Source: a virus | Direction: 5' to 3' (one strand) | Length of the DNA: 62,525 bases | IMG/VR virus record: IMGVR_UViG_3300032224_000950 | Span: 1-62,525 of that record | Shown here: positions 24,660 through 33,170 of the stretch, one piece after another | How the letters are laid out: each line of letters begins with the position of its first letter | How positions within the stretch are numbered: position 1 is the first letter of the stretch | Position numbers and translations under genes: made by a program | Notes under the pieces: model-generated | What the model was told of the DNA's origin: nothing | The model's input: the letters and a program-made list of their open reading frames with translations, nothing else | Database searches by the model: none

Positions 24660-26078
24660 ATGCCATTAGAATTAGACCAACCAACACCAGATATGTCACA
24701 ATCAGCCGACCAGCCAATCGGCGCACACGGTCAAATAGATCGAGAAGGCGAAATGGCCAAGCAAGATCTAGAAAAAATCTCAGGATATGCACAAAAGCTA
24801 GATGATAGATTACAAGATACTGATCAGCTAGAAGCTTGGGTACAGAAGAAGATTGCTGTGGCTGCTGAAAACCTAGCTTCAGTATATCACTATCTAGCTT
24901 ATGAAATGACAGTTAATGAATACGCTGAGTACTTGAGAAAAAATGGTCTACTAAGTGAAGGCACGAATCATCCAGCTGTACGTAAGTTGATGGAAGCAAA
25001 AGCCAAGATCAAAGAACTTAAGAAAGCACAAGTTGAAAAGCAAGCTGATAAGAAAGTTGCTGAAGGTATTCTAAGTGGTGGTGAGCGTCCTTGTACAGAA
25101 TGTGGCGGAACAGGTATGGTTTATGAAGAGCCAAAAGCGATTCCAGATCATGTTAAAGGTAAAGTTGGCAAGTATAATACAATGGTTAAGGCTACTAGAG
25201 CCGCTCACAAGCGTATGGAAGAAGAAGGTGAGATGGACGAAGACTTCGGTAGTAGCGACAAAGAAATGAAAGTCGGCGATAAGAAAAAGACTCGTACTGG
25301 TGAATTAACAAAAACATCAACAGGTGTTGTTCATAAGAATACTAGCTATCATGACGATGGCGAAGCTGAAGAAAAATCAGGTAAGGGCATTAAGAGCCAC
25401 GCTAAGTCACAATCAGCCGCAGAAAAGAAAGAAAAAGCTCCAGCACAGAAAAAGTCTAAGACCGGTACTTGGGGAATGGAAAACGGCGAGAAGTTTGACA
25501 ACCGTAAGAAAGAAAAAGAAGTTGATGAAACTTACGGCCGCGGTGTTTATGAAGCTAAAGGTAAATGTTGCTGTGAAGAAAAAGGCAAAGCTAAATGTCC
25601 TGTACATGGTAAGGTTGCAGAATCATCTAAACCAAGTGCAGGATTGAGTGCCGCTAAGAAATCAGCTACAGTTAAGAAAGCTAAAGCAGGTGGCGATATT
25701 GGCAAGCCAGGTAAGGGTTTTAAGAAAGTAGCTGACAAGGCCGCTAAGGAATATGGTAGCAAGGAAGCAGGTGAAAAAGTAGCCGCTGCCGCTATGTGGA
25801 AAAACATCAAAGAAACTACCGCTTACATGGCAGAAAAGAAAGCCGCTGGTAAGAAACCAGAGTGGTTAGAAAAAGCAGAAGTTAAAGCAGAAATTAAATC
25901 AGGACAAAAAGTTAGTCCGGCAGAAGAAAAGAAAGTTGGCATTAAGAAAGAGTCGACTGATCTTACACGTATGCAAGATCAACTAGCACGTTTAAATCGT
26001 AACGAAACTAAAACTACAATCAATGAAAGTAGTGAAGTAAATCGTATCCGTGCATTAGCTAATATGCTTAAAGGCTAA
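24660..26078 (+). CDS. Large Lys/Glu-rich protein with Cys clusters
   Basis: The 472-residue protein is extremely rich in Lys, Glu and Ala. It holds one DnaJ-zinc-finger-like half site (CTECGGTGMVYEEP at about 144-157) and a second Cys cluster (GKCCCEEKGKAKCPVHG, about residue 302 onward), so it probably binds metal. The C-terminal half resembles histone-H1-like low complexity (KAGGDIGKPGKGFKKVADKAAKE). Several I-x-E sites (IKETTA, IKESTD, INESSE) fit prohead-protease cleavage. A scaffold or internal DNA-condensing role is inferred. The C-terminal NESSEVNRIRALANMLKG is shared in part with the next gene. Confidence 0.6.
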   Translation: MPLELDQPTPDMSQSADQPIGAHGQIDREGEMAKQDLEKISGYAQKLDDRLQDTDQLEAWVQKKIAVAAENLASVYHYLAYEMTVNEYAEYLRKNGLLSEGTNHPAVRKLMEAKAKIKELKKAQVEKQADKKVAEGILSGGERPCTECGGTGMVYEEPKAIPDHVKGKVGKYNTMVKATRAAHKRMEEEGEMDEDFGSSDKEMKVGDKKKTRTGELTKTSTGVVHKNTSYHDDGEAEEKSGKGIKSHAKSQSAAEKKEKAPAQKKSKTGTWGMENGEKFDNRKKEKEVDETYGRGVYEAKGKCCCEEKGKAKCPVHGKVAESSKPSAGLSAAKKSATVKKAKAGGDIGKPGKGFKKVADKAAKEYGSKEAGEKVAAAAMWKNIKETTAYMAEKKAAGKKPEWLEKAEVKAEIKSGQKVSPAEEKKVGIKKESTDLTRMQDQLARLNRNETKTTINESSEVNRIRALANMLKG

Positions 26079-26082
26079 TACT

Positions 26083-27012
26083 ATGGATTTGACAGTAAAC
26101 GGTTTACATCTATCTGAAGCTATTCTACAAGAGTTTAGCCTAGGCGGCAATGATCAAGACCAACCCCAAGTGAAGGCGTTGAATCAGTTCTTGTTAACTG
26201 CCAAAGAGCCGTGGGACAAGAACTTATATCAGTGGCGTCTCGATCGGTTAAAAGATCAAATTTCAATGGCTGGAGAACCCGGTGCTGGAAATGGGGCTCC
26301 AGTCGATAGTAAAGGCAATTACATTCAAGTGTTACCTAATAGTGAATGGCTTAAAAAGAATACAAGTCTTATCAAAGAGATACCTAATGATTGTTTACCT
26401 CCAGAAATGCGTAAACCAAATATGATGGATAAGGTCAAAGGCGTATTCGGAATGAACGAAGGTGCTGTTGGTGAGTTCGGTGATCCTAGACAACAAGCAG
26501 AACAATTCCTACGATTCAGTTCTGGATTATATGACTCTAGTAAATTGCCAAAAGATATGGTAATTACTCCTACATTAAAATTGGCTCCTACAGCAACACC
26601 TTTCAAACAAGATGTAGATATGAACGACTGGATCATGTCTAATTTAAAAGCAGCCAACGAAAAGTTACCTAAAGAATTACAAGTTACTGATGATAAATTG
26701 AGCCAGATAGGCGGTCTTAGTACATATGTACCACACGCTGATGCTTCGAATTTATCAAACTTACAAGCCCAACTTGCTAGTGCTAAAAGCAAAGGCTACG
26801 GTCCTGAAGTAACTGATACACTACAAGCACAGATTGATTCAATATCTCCACAAGATACAGATACTACATCTCCTCAGCCTTTACCCCAATCAATCGATCC
26901 GAATAATACACCAGATACTATTAGTAACGCTACTAATTCTGAGTCATATAATGCAGTTAACGAAAGTTTGGATCGAATCAAATCTTTAACAAGCCGTGTA
27001 TTAAGAGGTTAA
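26083..27012 (+). CDS. Unknown protein sharing a C-terminal tail with its neighbour
   Basis: The 309-residue protein has no recognised catalytic motif. A helical N-terminal half (PWDKNLYQWRLDRLKDQIS) is followed by a Pro/Asp/Thr-rich disordered stretch at about 255-285. The end is NESLDRIKSLTSRVLRG. The same NES...RI[KR]xL pattern closes the preceding protein, suggesting a short shared binding tail. Position between two other large unknown proteins suggests a common structure or packaging function (inference). Confidence 0.55.
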   Translation: MDLTVNGLHLSEAILQEFSLGGNDQDQPQVKALNQFLLTAKEPWDKNLYQWRLDRLKDQISMAGEPGAGNGAPVDSKGNYIQVLPNSEWLKKNTSLIKEIPNDCLPPEMRKPNMMDKVKGVFGMNEGAVGEFGDPRQQAEQFLRFSSGLYDSSKLPKDMVITPTLKLAPTATPFKQDVDMNDWIMSNLKAANEKLPKELQVTDDKLSQIGGLSTYVPHADASNLSNLQAQLASAKSKGYGPEVTDTLQAQIDSISPQDTDTTSPQPLPQSIDPNNTPDTISNATNSESYNAVNESLDRIKSLTSRVLRG

Positions 27013-27016
27013 TACA

Positions 27017-28330
27017 ATGGACATGAAACGTATTCTGCAAGCTATGGATGGAGTTACTAGCAAGCCTGCAGAGGGTGTTGATAGCATGGCCAAGTTTCTT
27101 CGTACAGTAACTGAAGCTGAGATAAATCCACCAACTGCTCAAATACCTGCAATGCCGGATATTACAGGATTGCAAGCTGGTCAACCTAAAGATATGGGCG
27201 ATGGATCAAAAGTTACAGTCAATGCAGATGGGACTGTGTCATACCAAGGCGGTTGGGGCACTTATGTTTATAATGCTCAAGGTCAACATATTAAAACACA
27301 AAGCCCGTCGATGGCTGGTTATAGTCAAGAAACAGATCCAACAGGAAATGTAACTCAACAAAACTACAATCAGGGTCCTATGAATATCCAGAAAGGGCCA
27401 CAGGGTACTACTGCTAATTATCAATTAGGTGCAGACAAGTTACAAACATCTGTACAAGAAGGCATAGATAAGTTTTTGTCCATTGTAAAAAAGAATGATG
27501 TTAGTATTCTTAATGAAGGATCAAACCCACATAAAGTAGCATTGCCTGTACAAATGGCCATGCAACATTATCAACAAGCCGAATTGACTACTAATAACGA
27601 ACCTAGTCTACTTAAAAAATATTTTCACAAAGTAGAAGAAGAAGTTGTAGAAGAAAAAAATTCTAAAACTCAATTAATTCATCAATATGCCAGCACTATT
27701 GCTAAACGTGTGTTAATGAAAGAAAATACTGTTCCTGGGCACAGCATGGGGTTTGAACCAGGGCCGGGTCCTGGTATGGGCGACTACGAAGTAGATGAAA
27801 TGTCTACATGGCTTAAGAATGATCCAGATGGACATACATTAATACCACACGGAGGCATGGGGTCAGGCAAAGAAGAGACTTGGAAAATTGTAAGTACTAA
27901 AAAACTACAACAGGTTATCGATATGATCAATTCTGGAAATTATTCCGGTGCAGAACATACACTATATAAAAATGGTTACCTTGAAGGTGCTATAAAAGCA
28001 CTAGCTCGTTACGAAGAATTTAAAATTAAACAAGGGAAGCGTCCAATTGCCAAGGGTAAAGAAATTGACCTCGGCGAAGGTCCATTTGGAAAAGTTATTA
28101 GCAAATATATAGCTAAGGGATTACCTAGTGAAGTTAAACTAAGTGGCGGACTGTACAATAATCGAGATCAAAAGGTATTCCAACAATTTGGAGTATTTCC
28201 TGATGAAAAAGCCGCCGAAGAATTTATCAGAAGAAATAATATACAAGACCCGATGATCGATCCGATTAAAAAAACTCCAGTTGATCCACAACTTAAATTA
28301 AAATTTGAAGAACTGCTCTCTAAATTTTAA
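27017..28330 (+). CDS. Unknown virion-type protein
   Basis: The 437-residue protein begins MDMKRILQAMDGVTSKPAEGVD, with KFLRTVTEAE soon after. This looks like a leader plus a processing-like segment, although V-T-E is not a canonical [L/I]-x-E site. A Gly/Gln/Asn-rich middle (YQGGWGTYVYNAQG) and a charged C-terminal half with GYLEGAIKALARYEEFK follow. No enzyme family is recognised. It ends the cargo-like block. The DsbA-like gene and its own promoter follow 23 bases later. Confidence 0.55.
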   Translation: MDMKRILQAMDGVTSKPAEGVDSMAKFLRTVTEAEINPPTAQIPAMPDITGLQAGQPKDMGDGSKVTVNADGTVSYQGGWGTYVYNAQGQHIKTQSPSMAGYSQETDPTGNVTQQNYNQGPMNIQKGPQGTTANYQLGADKLQTSVQEGIDKFLSIVKKNDVSILNEGSNPHKVALPVQMAMQHYQQAELTTNNEPSLLKKYFHKVEEEVVEEKNSKTQLIHQYASTIAKRVLMKENTVPGHSMGFEPGPGPGMGDYEVDEMSTWLKNDPDGHTLIPHGGMGSGKEETWKIVSTKKLQQVIDMINSGNYSGAEHTLYKNGYLEGAIKALARYEEFKIKQGKRPIAKGKEIDLGEGPFGKVISKYIAKGLPSEVKLSGGLYNNRDQKVFQQFGVFPDEKAAEEFIRRNNIQDPMIDPIKKTPVDPQLKLKFEELLSKF

Positions 28331-28353
28331 TCAACCAAATCCAACATAAACGC

Positions 28354-28382
28354 TTGACAATTTATTATATATAATATATAAT
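28354..28382 (+). promoter_or_regulatory. Perfect sigma70-type promoter with palindromic spacer
   Basis: TTGACA (28354-28359), a 17-base spacer and TATAAT (28377-28382). The spacer contains a 14-base perfect AT palindrome (28363-28376). It lies upstream of the DsbA-like and DNA polymerase genes. Confidence 0.8.
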
Positions 28383-28406
28383 AGGCATGTAACTTAGGAG
28401 ATTTAA

Positions 28407-28664
28407 ATGTCAGGTCGAAATTATGGTCCAGAAGAAAAGGCAAAACTAGAAAGATTAATCAGCGAAGGATCAACTGTTCTTCGTGAAATTGAAGATTTAA
28501 ATGAAGGCTTGAAAGATACAGTTAAGGCAGTAGCAGAAGAATTGCAAATTAAGCCAAGTGTTATTAACCGTGCAATTAAGATTGCACATAAAGGCGATTG
28601 GTCGGCTCATAATGAAGATTGGGCAGAAATTGAAGCTATTTTAGATATCACTAAAAAGATCTAA
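28407..28664 (+). CDS. dsbA: DsbA-like double-stranded DNA-binding protein
   Basis: The 85-residue charged, helical protein (GSTVLREIEDLNEGLKDTV, then EELQIKPSVINRAIKIAHKGD) has the length and layout of T4 DsbA (89 residues). T4 DsbA binds DNA at late promoters and helps late transcription. The similarity is judged by eye and is moderate. Location immediately before the DNA polymerase and behind a strong early promoter fits an early regulatory protein. The ribosome site is AGGAG at 28396-28400. Confidence 0.6.
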   Translation: MSGRNYGPEEKAKLERLISEGSTVLREIEDLNEGLKDTVKAVAEELQIKPSVINRAIKIAHKGDWSAHNEDWAEIEAILDITKKI

Positions 28665-28747
28665 TAAGTAGTATATAGAAAGGTCAGCGGGCCATAATCC
28701 GCATGAAGGTATTTGTCAGCCTCAAATGATAAAGGAGAAGAAAATTT
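28665..28747 (+). promoter_or_regulatory. Polymerase leader with small hairpin
   Basis: This 83-base leader is long for such a compact genome. It contains GCGG/CCGC (28687-28690, 28699-28702) around an 8-base loop, and a GTCAGC direct repeat. AGGAG lies 10 bases before the ATG. T4 gp43 represses its own mRNA through a hairpin with an 8-base loop near the start; a similar role here is speculation. Confidence 0.35.
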
Positions 28748-31414
28748 ATGTCTTATGTAGACGCATGGTTTGATCGCGAAAACGATGTCATCAAGATCGT
28801 TGAACGCAATAAAAAAGGTGAAAGGGAATTTAGAAACATTCCTGTACGCCACACATTTTATGTAAAAGACCCTAAGGGTAAACATCAATCAATTTATGGA
28901 GATCCTGTACAACGGATCGTCTGTAAAAATACTAAAGAACTTCGTAAAGAACAAGCAATCAATTCAGGTAAGCAGTTATTTGAATCAGACATCAATCCAA
29001 TCTTTGTAACCTTAAGTGAAAACTATCTTAATGCAGATGCTCCAAAACTAAATGTAGCATTTTTCGATATTGAGGTAGACTTCGATCCAGAACGTGGCTA
29101 TGCATCACCCGATGATGCGTTCATGCCAATTACTGCTATCGCTGTTTACCTACAATGGATGGAGACCATGGTATGTCTAGCAGTTCCGCCAAAGACTATT
29201 ACAATGGAAACTGCATTGGAGCAGGTTAAAGAATTTCCAAACACTATGCTGTATAAAACAGAAGCAGAAATGCTAGATGTCTTTTTAGATCTTATCAAAG
29301 ATGCAGATATATTAAGTGGTTGGAATTCAGAAGGTTTCGATATTCCTTACACCACTAATCGTGTTACTAAGGTATTAAGCAAAGAAGATACTCGACGCTT
29401 CTGTTTGTTTGATCAATTTCCTAAACGCAGAGAATATGAAAAGTTTGGTCGTGATAGTGTAACCTATGACTATATTGGTCGCGTTCACTTAGACTATCTT
29501 GAGCTGTACCGTAAGTATACGTATGAAGAACGCCACAGTTATAGACTTGACGCCATTGCGGAATATGAGTTAGGTCAACGTAAAACACAATATGAAGGTA
29601 CGCTCGACCAATTATACAACAATGATTTTAAGACATTTATTGAGTATAATCGCAATGACTGTAAACTATTAGACGACTTAGATAAGAAATTAAAATTCTT
29701 AGATCTTGCTAATACACTAGCACATGAATGTACAGTATTGCTACAAACAACAATGGGTGCTGTGGCTGTTACTGAACAGGCTATTATTAACGAAGCCCAT
29801 AGACGTAATATGCAAGTGCCAAACCGCACTAAGATGGATGAACGTGAAGATAACTCTGCGGCAGGTGCGTATGTAGCGTATCCTAAAGAAGGTATTCACG
29901 ATTGGATTGGCTCACTAGACATTAACAGTCTATATCCAAGTGCCATTCGTGCGCTTAATATGGGTCCGGAAACTATTATTGGTCAATTACGTCAAACTAT
30001 GACTGACGAATATATCGAATTACAAATGGCAAAAGGTAAAAGTTTTGCCGCGGCATGGGAAGGTATGTTCGGTAGTCTAGAGTATACTGCTGTTATGAAT
30101 CAGGAGATTGGAACAGAAATTACGATCGACTGGGAAAACGGCGATGTTGATGTACTAAGTGCCGCAGAAGTATATAGACTTATATTTGAAAGCAATCAAC
30201 CTTGGATGATAAGTGCTAATGGTACTATTTTCTCGCATGAAACAGAAGGTGTTATACCTGGATTACTCAAGCGTTGGTATGCAGAACGTAAGGAAATGCA
30301 GGCTAAACTTAAAGAAGCTATCAATGCTGGTAATAAGATCGAAGAAGAATACTGGGACAAGCGACAGTTAGTTAAGAAGATTAACTTGAACAGTTTGTAT
30401 GGTGCTATTCTTAATCCCGGCTGTAGATTCTTTGACAAACGTATTGGACAATCAACTACTTTAACAGGTCGTCAGATTGTTAAACATATGGCGGCTAAAG
30501 TAAATGAGATTGTTGCTGGAGAATATGACTATCGCGGCAAAGCCATTATCTATGGTGATACTGACTCATGTTACTTTAGTGCTTATAAGACCCTGCAAAA
30601 AGACATCGATGCTGGTCATATTCCCTGGACTAAAGAAAATGTCATACAGTTGTATGATCAAATCGGAGAAGAAGTTAATCAAACATTCCCTCAGTTTATG
30701 TTAGATACATTCCATGTACCAAAGACCCGCGGTGAAGTTATTAAAGCAGGTCGTGAGATTGTTGGCAGTAAGAGTTTGTTCATTACTAAAAAACGTTATG
30801 CTGTTCTTTACTACGATAAAGAAGGCAAACGTGCAGACGTAGATGGTAAACCAGGTAAGATCAAGGCCATGGGCTTGGATTTGAAGCGCAGTGACACTCC
30901 TGAATTTATTCAGAACTTTTTAAGCGATGTTCTTGAAATGGTTCTAATGGGCAAAGAAGAACAAGATGTGTTGGATATGATTACAACGTTTCGTACCCTG
31001 TTCAAAGGTCGACCTGGTTGGGAAAAAGGTAGTCCAAAACGTGCAAATAAGATAACCGAATATCAAGGTAAAGAAACTAAAGCAGGTAAGACTAACATGC
31101 CTGGACATGTTCGAGCTAGTATTAACTGGAATACACTCAAACGTATGTATGGTGACAAGTACAGTATGGGTATTACTGACGGTGCAAAAGTTATCGTATG
31201 TAAACTCAAACCCAATCCGCTGGGATTTACATCAGTTGCATACCCAGTAGATGAGCTAAGACTGCCACAATGGTTTAAAGATTTACCGTTTGATCACGCA
31301 GAGATGGAACAGACTATTATTGACAACAAGTTAGATAATCTAATCGGTGTTCTAAAATGGGACATTAACAGCACTGAAGAAAAGAATACTTTTAATTCAC
31401 TATTTGAGTTTTAA
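28748..31414 (+). CDS. 43: Family B DNA polymerase, T4 gp43-like
   Basis: The 888-residue replicative polymerase (T4 gp43 has 898) has a 3'-5' exonuclease domain with the ExoI motif FFDIEVDFDP (Asp107, Glu109) and later NSEGFDIPYT. The polymerase motifs are DINSLYPSAI (Asp391), KKINLNSLYGAI and YGDTDSCYF (Asp604, Asp606). All catalytic Asp residues are present, so it should be active. The C-terminus ends FNSLFEF, the short tail expected to bind the sliding clamp. It works with the clamp (32236), clamp loader (10081) and flap nuclease (42867). Confidence 0.96.
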   Translation: MSYVDAWFDRENDVIKIVERNKKGEREFRNIPVRHTFYVKDPKGKHQSIYGDPVQRIVCKNTKELRKEQAINSGKQLFESDINPIFVTLSENYLNADAPKLNVAFFDIEVDFDPERGYASPDDAFMPITAIAVYLQWMETMVCLAVPPKTITMETALEQVKEFPNTMLYKTEAEMLDVFLDLIKDADILSGWNSEGFDIPYTTNRVTKVLSKEDTRRFCLFDQFPKRREYEKFGRDSVTYDYIGRVHLDYLELYRKYTYEERHSYRLDAIAEYELGQRKTQYEGTLDQLYNNDFKTFIEYNRNDCKLLDDLDKKLKFLDLANTLAHECTVLLQTTMGAVAVTEQAIINEAHRRNMQVPNRTKMDEREDNSAAGAYVAYPKEGIHDWIGSLDINSLYPSAIRALNMGPETIIGQLRQTMTDEYIELQMAKGKSFAAAWEGMFGSLEYTAVMNQEIGTEITIDWENGDVDVLSAAEVYRLIFESNQPWMISANGTIFSHETEGVIPGLLKRWYAERKEMQAKLKEAINAGNKIEEEYWDKRQLVKKINLNSLYGAILNPGCRFFDKRIGQSTTLTGRQIVKHMAAKVNEIVAGEYDYRGKAIIYGDTDSCYFSAYKTLQKDIDAGHIPWTKENVIQLYDQIGEEVNQTFPQFMLDTFHVPKTRGEVIKAGREIVGSKSLFITKKRYAVLYYDKEGKRADVDGKPGKIKAMGLDLKRSDTPEFIQNFLSDVLEMVLMGKEEQDVLDMITTFRTLFKGRPGWEKGSPKRANKITEYQGKETKAGKTNMPGHVRASINWNTLKRMYGDKYSMGITDGAKVIVCKLKPNPLGFTSVAYPVDELRLPQWFKDLPFDHAEMEQTIIDNKLDNLIGVLKWDINSTEEKNTFNSLFEF

Positions 31415-31415
31415 T

Positions 31416-32195
31416 ATGAAAATTATAATTGCAGGTTATGGATTCGTAGGCAAGGCTGTTGCTAATTCTCTGAAAGAAGATAATGATCTTGTAATCGTAG
31501 ATCCTAAATATACCGATGATAAGATCGTCGATCATTATGATGCAGATGGTATTATCATTTGCGTTGGAACTCCTAGTACCCCTAGCGGTAATTGTGATAG
31601 CAGAGATGTATGCGGAGTACTTGATGAGGTTCCGATATCAATGCCAGTATTAATCAAAAGTACCATAAGCATTGATGTTATAGAAGCATTAAAATTAATT
31701 TATCCTCAGCATGAAATTTGTTATAGTCCAGAATTTTTACGTTCGGCAACTGCTGATAAAGACTTTGCCGATCAGACTTATATGATTCTAGGCGGTGTAG
31801 ATTCAAATAGGGTATGGGAGAATTTATTTAAAAACTCATTAACTAAACTTAAAAGCATATTCTATTGCTCTGTTGAAGAAGCAAGTATAACAAAGTATAG
31901 TATCAATTCTTTTTTAGCGACCAAAGTATCTTTTTTTAATCAGATATATGATGTATGTCAAGCTAGTGGAATCAATTATGATACTGTACGTAGTTTGATT
32001 ACACAGGACAAACGGATTGGCGGATCACATACGCAGGTTCCTGGTCCAGATGGAGGTCGTGGGTTTGGCGGACATTGCTTTCCAAAAGACACAAAATCAT
32101 TTAGAAAATATGCCTACGGCCTAAATAAACCTATTACTGTTTTAGATTCAGCAATAGATTATAACGAAACGGTAAGAAAAGACGTTGACCTTTAA
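31416..32195 (+). CDS. UDP-glucose/GDP-mannose dehydrogenase family protein, short form
   Basis: The NAD-binding Rossmann start is MKIIIAGYGFVGKAVA. The central domain holds the catalytic Cys221 in GFGGHCFPKDT and the nearby YSPEFLRS block. These enzymes oxidise the sugar C6 of UDP-glucose to UDP-glucuronate. The 259 residues end just after the central helix, so the usual C-terminal nucleotide-sugar domain (about 110 more residues) is missing. Activity is uncertain. The start at 31416, directly after the polymerase stop, is chosen over 31404. It may serve surface-sugar or DNA-sugar chemistry. Confidence 0.85.
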   Translation: MKIIIAGYGFVGKAVANSLKEDNDLVIVDPKYTDDKIVDHYDADGIIICVGTPSTPSGNCDSRDVCGVLDEVPISMPVLIKSTISIDVIEALKLIYPQHEICYSPEFLRSATADKDFADQTYMILGGVDSNRVWENLFKNSLTKLKSIFYCSVEEASITKYSINSFLATKVSFFNQIYDVCQASGINYDTVRSLITQDKRIGGSHTQVPGPDGGRGFGGHCFPKDTKSFRKYAYGLNKPITVLDSAIDYNETVRKDVDL

Positions 32196-32213
32196 TAAAA
32201 ATCTAAGTATAAT
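32185..32213 (+). promoter_or_regulatory. Sigma70-type promoter for sliding clamp gene
   Basis: TTGACC (32185-32190), a 17-base spacer and TATAAT (32208-32213). The -35 box lies in the last codons of the dehydrogenase gene. The clamp ATG follows at 32236. Confidence 0.75.
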
Positions 32214-32235
32214 CATAACACATGGAGAATCATAA

Positions 32236-32967
32236 ATGAAAGACTTTTTACAAGACCTAGTAGCCCATACACATAGTTTGGGCTTTTTACCTCTGGTCAA
32301 GGTAACTGCATCAGATAAAGAAACTAAGATTGAATCGATGGCAGAGGATCGTTCAGTAATATTAAATGCAACTACACATAATCCTGTAGATAATCTTGAA
32401 GGTACATTTGGTATGCCGAATCTTAATAAATTAGATTTGCATTTAAAGTGTCCTGAATACAAAGAGGGTGCAGGCATTAGCGTAGTTAAGCAAAATAGAA
32501 ATGGTGATGACATTCCGACAGGTCTACATTTTCAAAATGCCAGTGGCGACTTTGAAAATGACTATCGTTTTATGAATCAAGATATTATTAACGAAAAACT
32601 AAAATCAGTAAAATATAAAGGATCAGGATGGGATGTCGAATTCCAACCAACTGTTTCTAGTATACAGCGTTTAAAATACCAAGCGGCGGCACACACTGAG
32701 GAAACAACATTTCAAGTTAGTACTGATAGTAATAATCTAGTTTTTAGTTTCGGTGATGCAAGCACACACGCAGGATCATTTACTTTCCAAAGCGGTGTTA
32801 CAGGTAAATTAAAACAAAAGTGGTCTTGGCCTGTTAATCAAGTGCAAAGTATTTTAGGTCTCAGCGGCGATATTACAATGCGTATTGCTGATGCAGGTGC
32901 ATTACAAATTACAGTAGACAGCGGTATCGCTATGTACGATTATATCCTTCCAGCACAAAGCAAGTAA
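32236..32967 (+). CDS. 45: Sliding clamp, T4 gp45-like
   Basis: The 243-residue protein fits the clamp fold in size (T4 gp45 has 228). The end ITMRIADAGALQITVDSGIAMYDYILPA matches the last strand pair and terminal segment of phage clamps. The beta-rich middle and the AEDRSVILNATT strand fit the ring domains. The trimeric ring would tether the polymerase and, in T4, activate late transcription with gp33/gp55. Its promoter, the polymerase gene nearby and the clamp loader at 10081 support the call. Confidence 0.75.
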   Translation: MKDFLQDLVAHTHSLGFLPLVKVTASDKETKIESMAEDRSVILNATTHNPVDNLEGTFGMPNLNKLDLHLKCPEYKEGAGISVVKQNRNGDDIPTGLHFQNASGDFENDYRFMNQDIINEKLKSVKYKGSGWDVEFQPTVSSIQRLKYQAAAHTEETTFQVSTDSNNLVFSFGDASTHAGSFTFQSGVTGKLKQKWSWPVNQVQSILGLSGDITMRIADAGALQITVDSGIAMYDYILPAQSK

Positions 32968-33170
32968 TGGAAACTAAAAAAAGAACAATAGTAAGAATGT
33001 TAACATACAGACTTACTGCTTGGTTGTTTACTATTTTTTGGACATACTTGTTTACCGGAGATATCGGTAGTGCTACAGGGTTTGCCACGGCACTACATAT
33101 TCTTCTAAGCATAGATTACTACATACACGAAAGAATTTGGTTAAAAATTAAGTGGGGTCGAATTGAATAA
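32967..33170 (+). CDS. DUF2061-like small membrane protein
   Basis: The 67-residue protein has a basic start (METKKRTIVRMLTYRLTAWLF), two membrane segments and the terminal YYIHERIWLKIKWG motif. This pattern is typical of the DUF2061 family found in bacteria and aquatic phages. Its biochemical role is unknown. It starts on the last base of the clamp stop codon (TAATG) and overlaps the DpdA-like gene by 8 bases, so it is made together with both. Confidence 0.75.
   Translation: METKKRTIVRMLTYRLTAWLFTIFWTYLFTGDIGSATGFATALHILLSIDYYIHERIWLKIKWGRIE

Noticed and set aside
26089-26116. TTGACA with a GTAAAC/GTTTAC inverted repeat
   Set aside because: The -10 match is poor (TATCTG) and it is inside the start of the gene at 26083, so it is likely chance.
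26325-26792. Minus-strand open frame of 155 codons
   Set aside because: It is antisense to 26083-27012 and lacks any family likeness or ribosome site.
28665-28747. Possible tRNA in the gap before the polymerase gene
   Set aside because: No anticodon arm, T-arm TTC motif or acceptor stem could be built; only a short hairpin is present.
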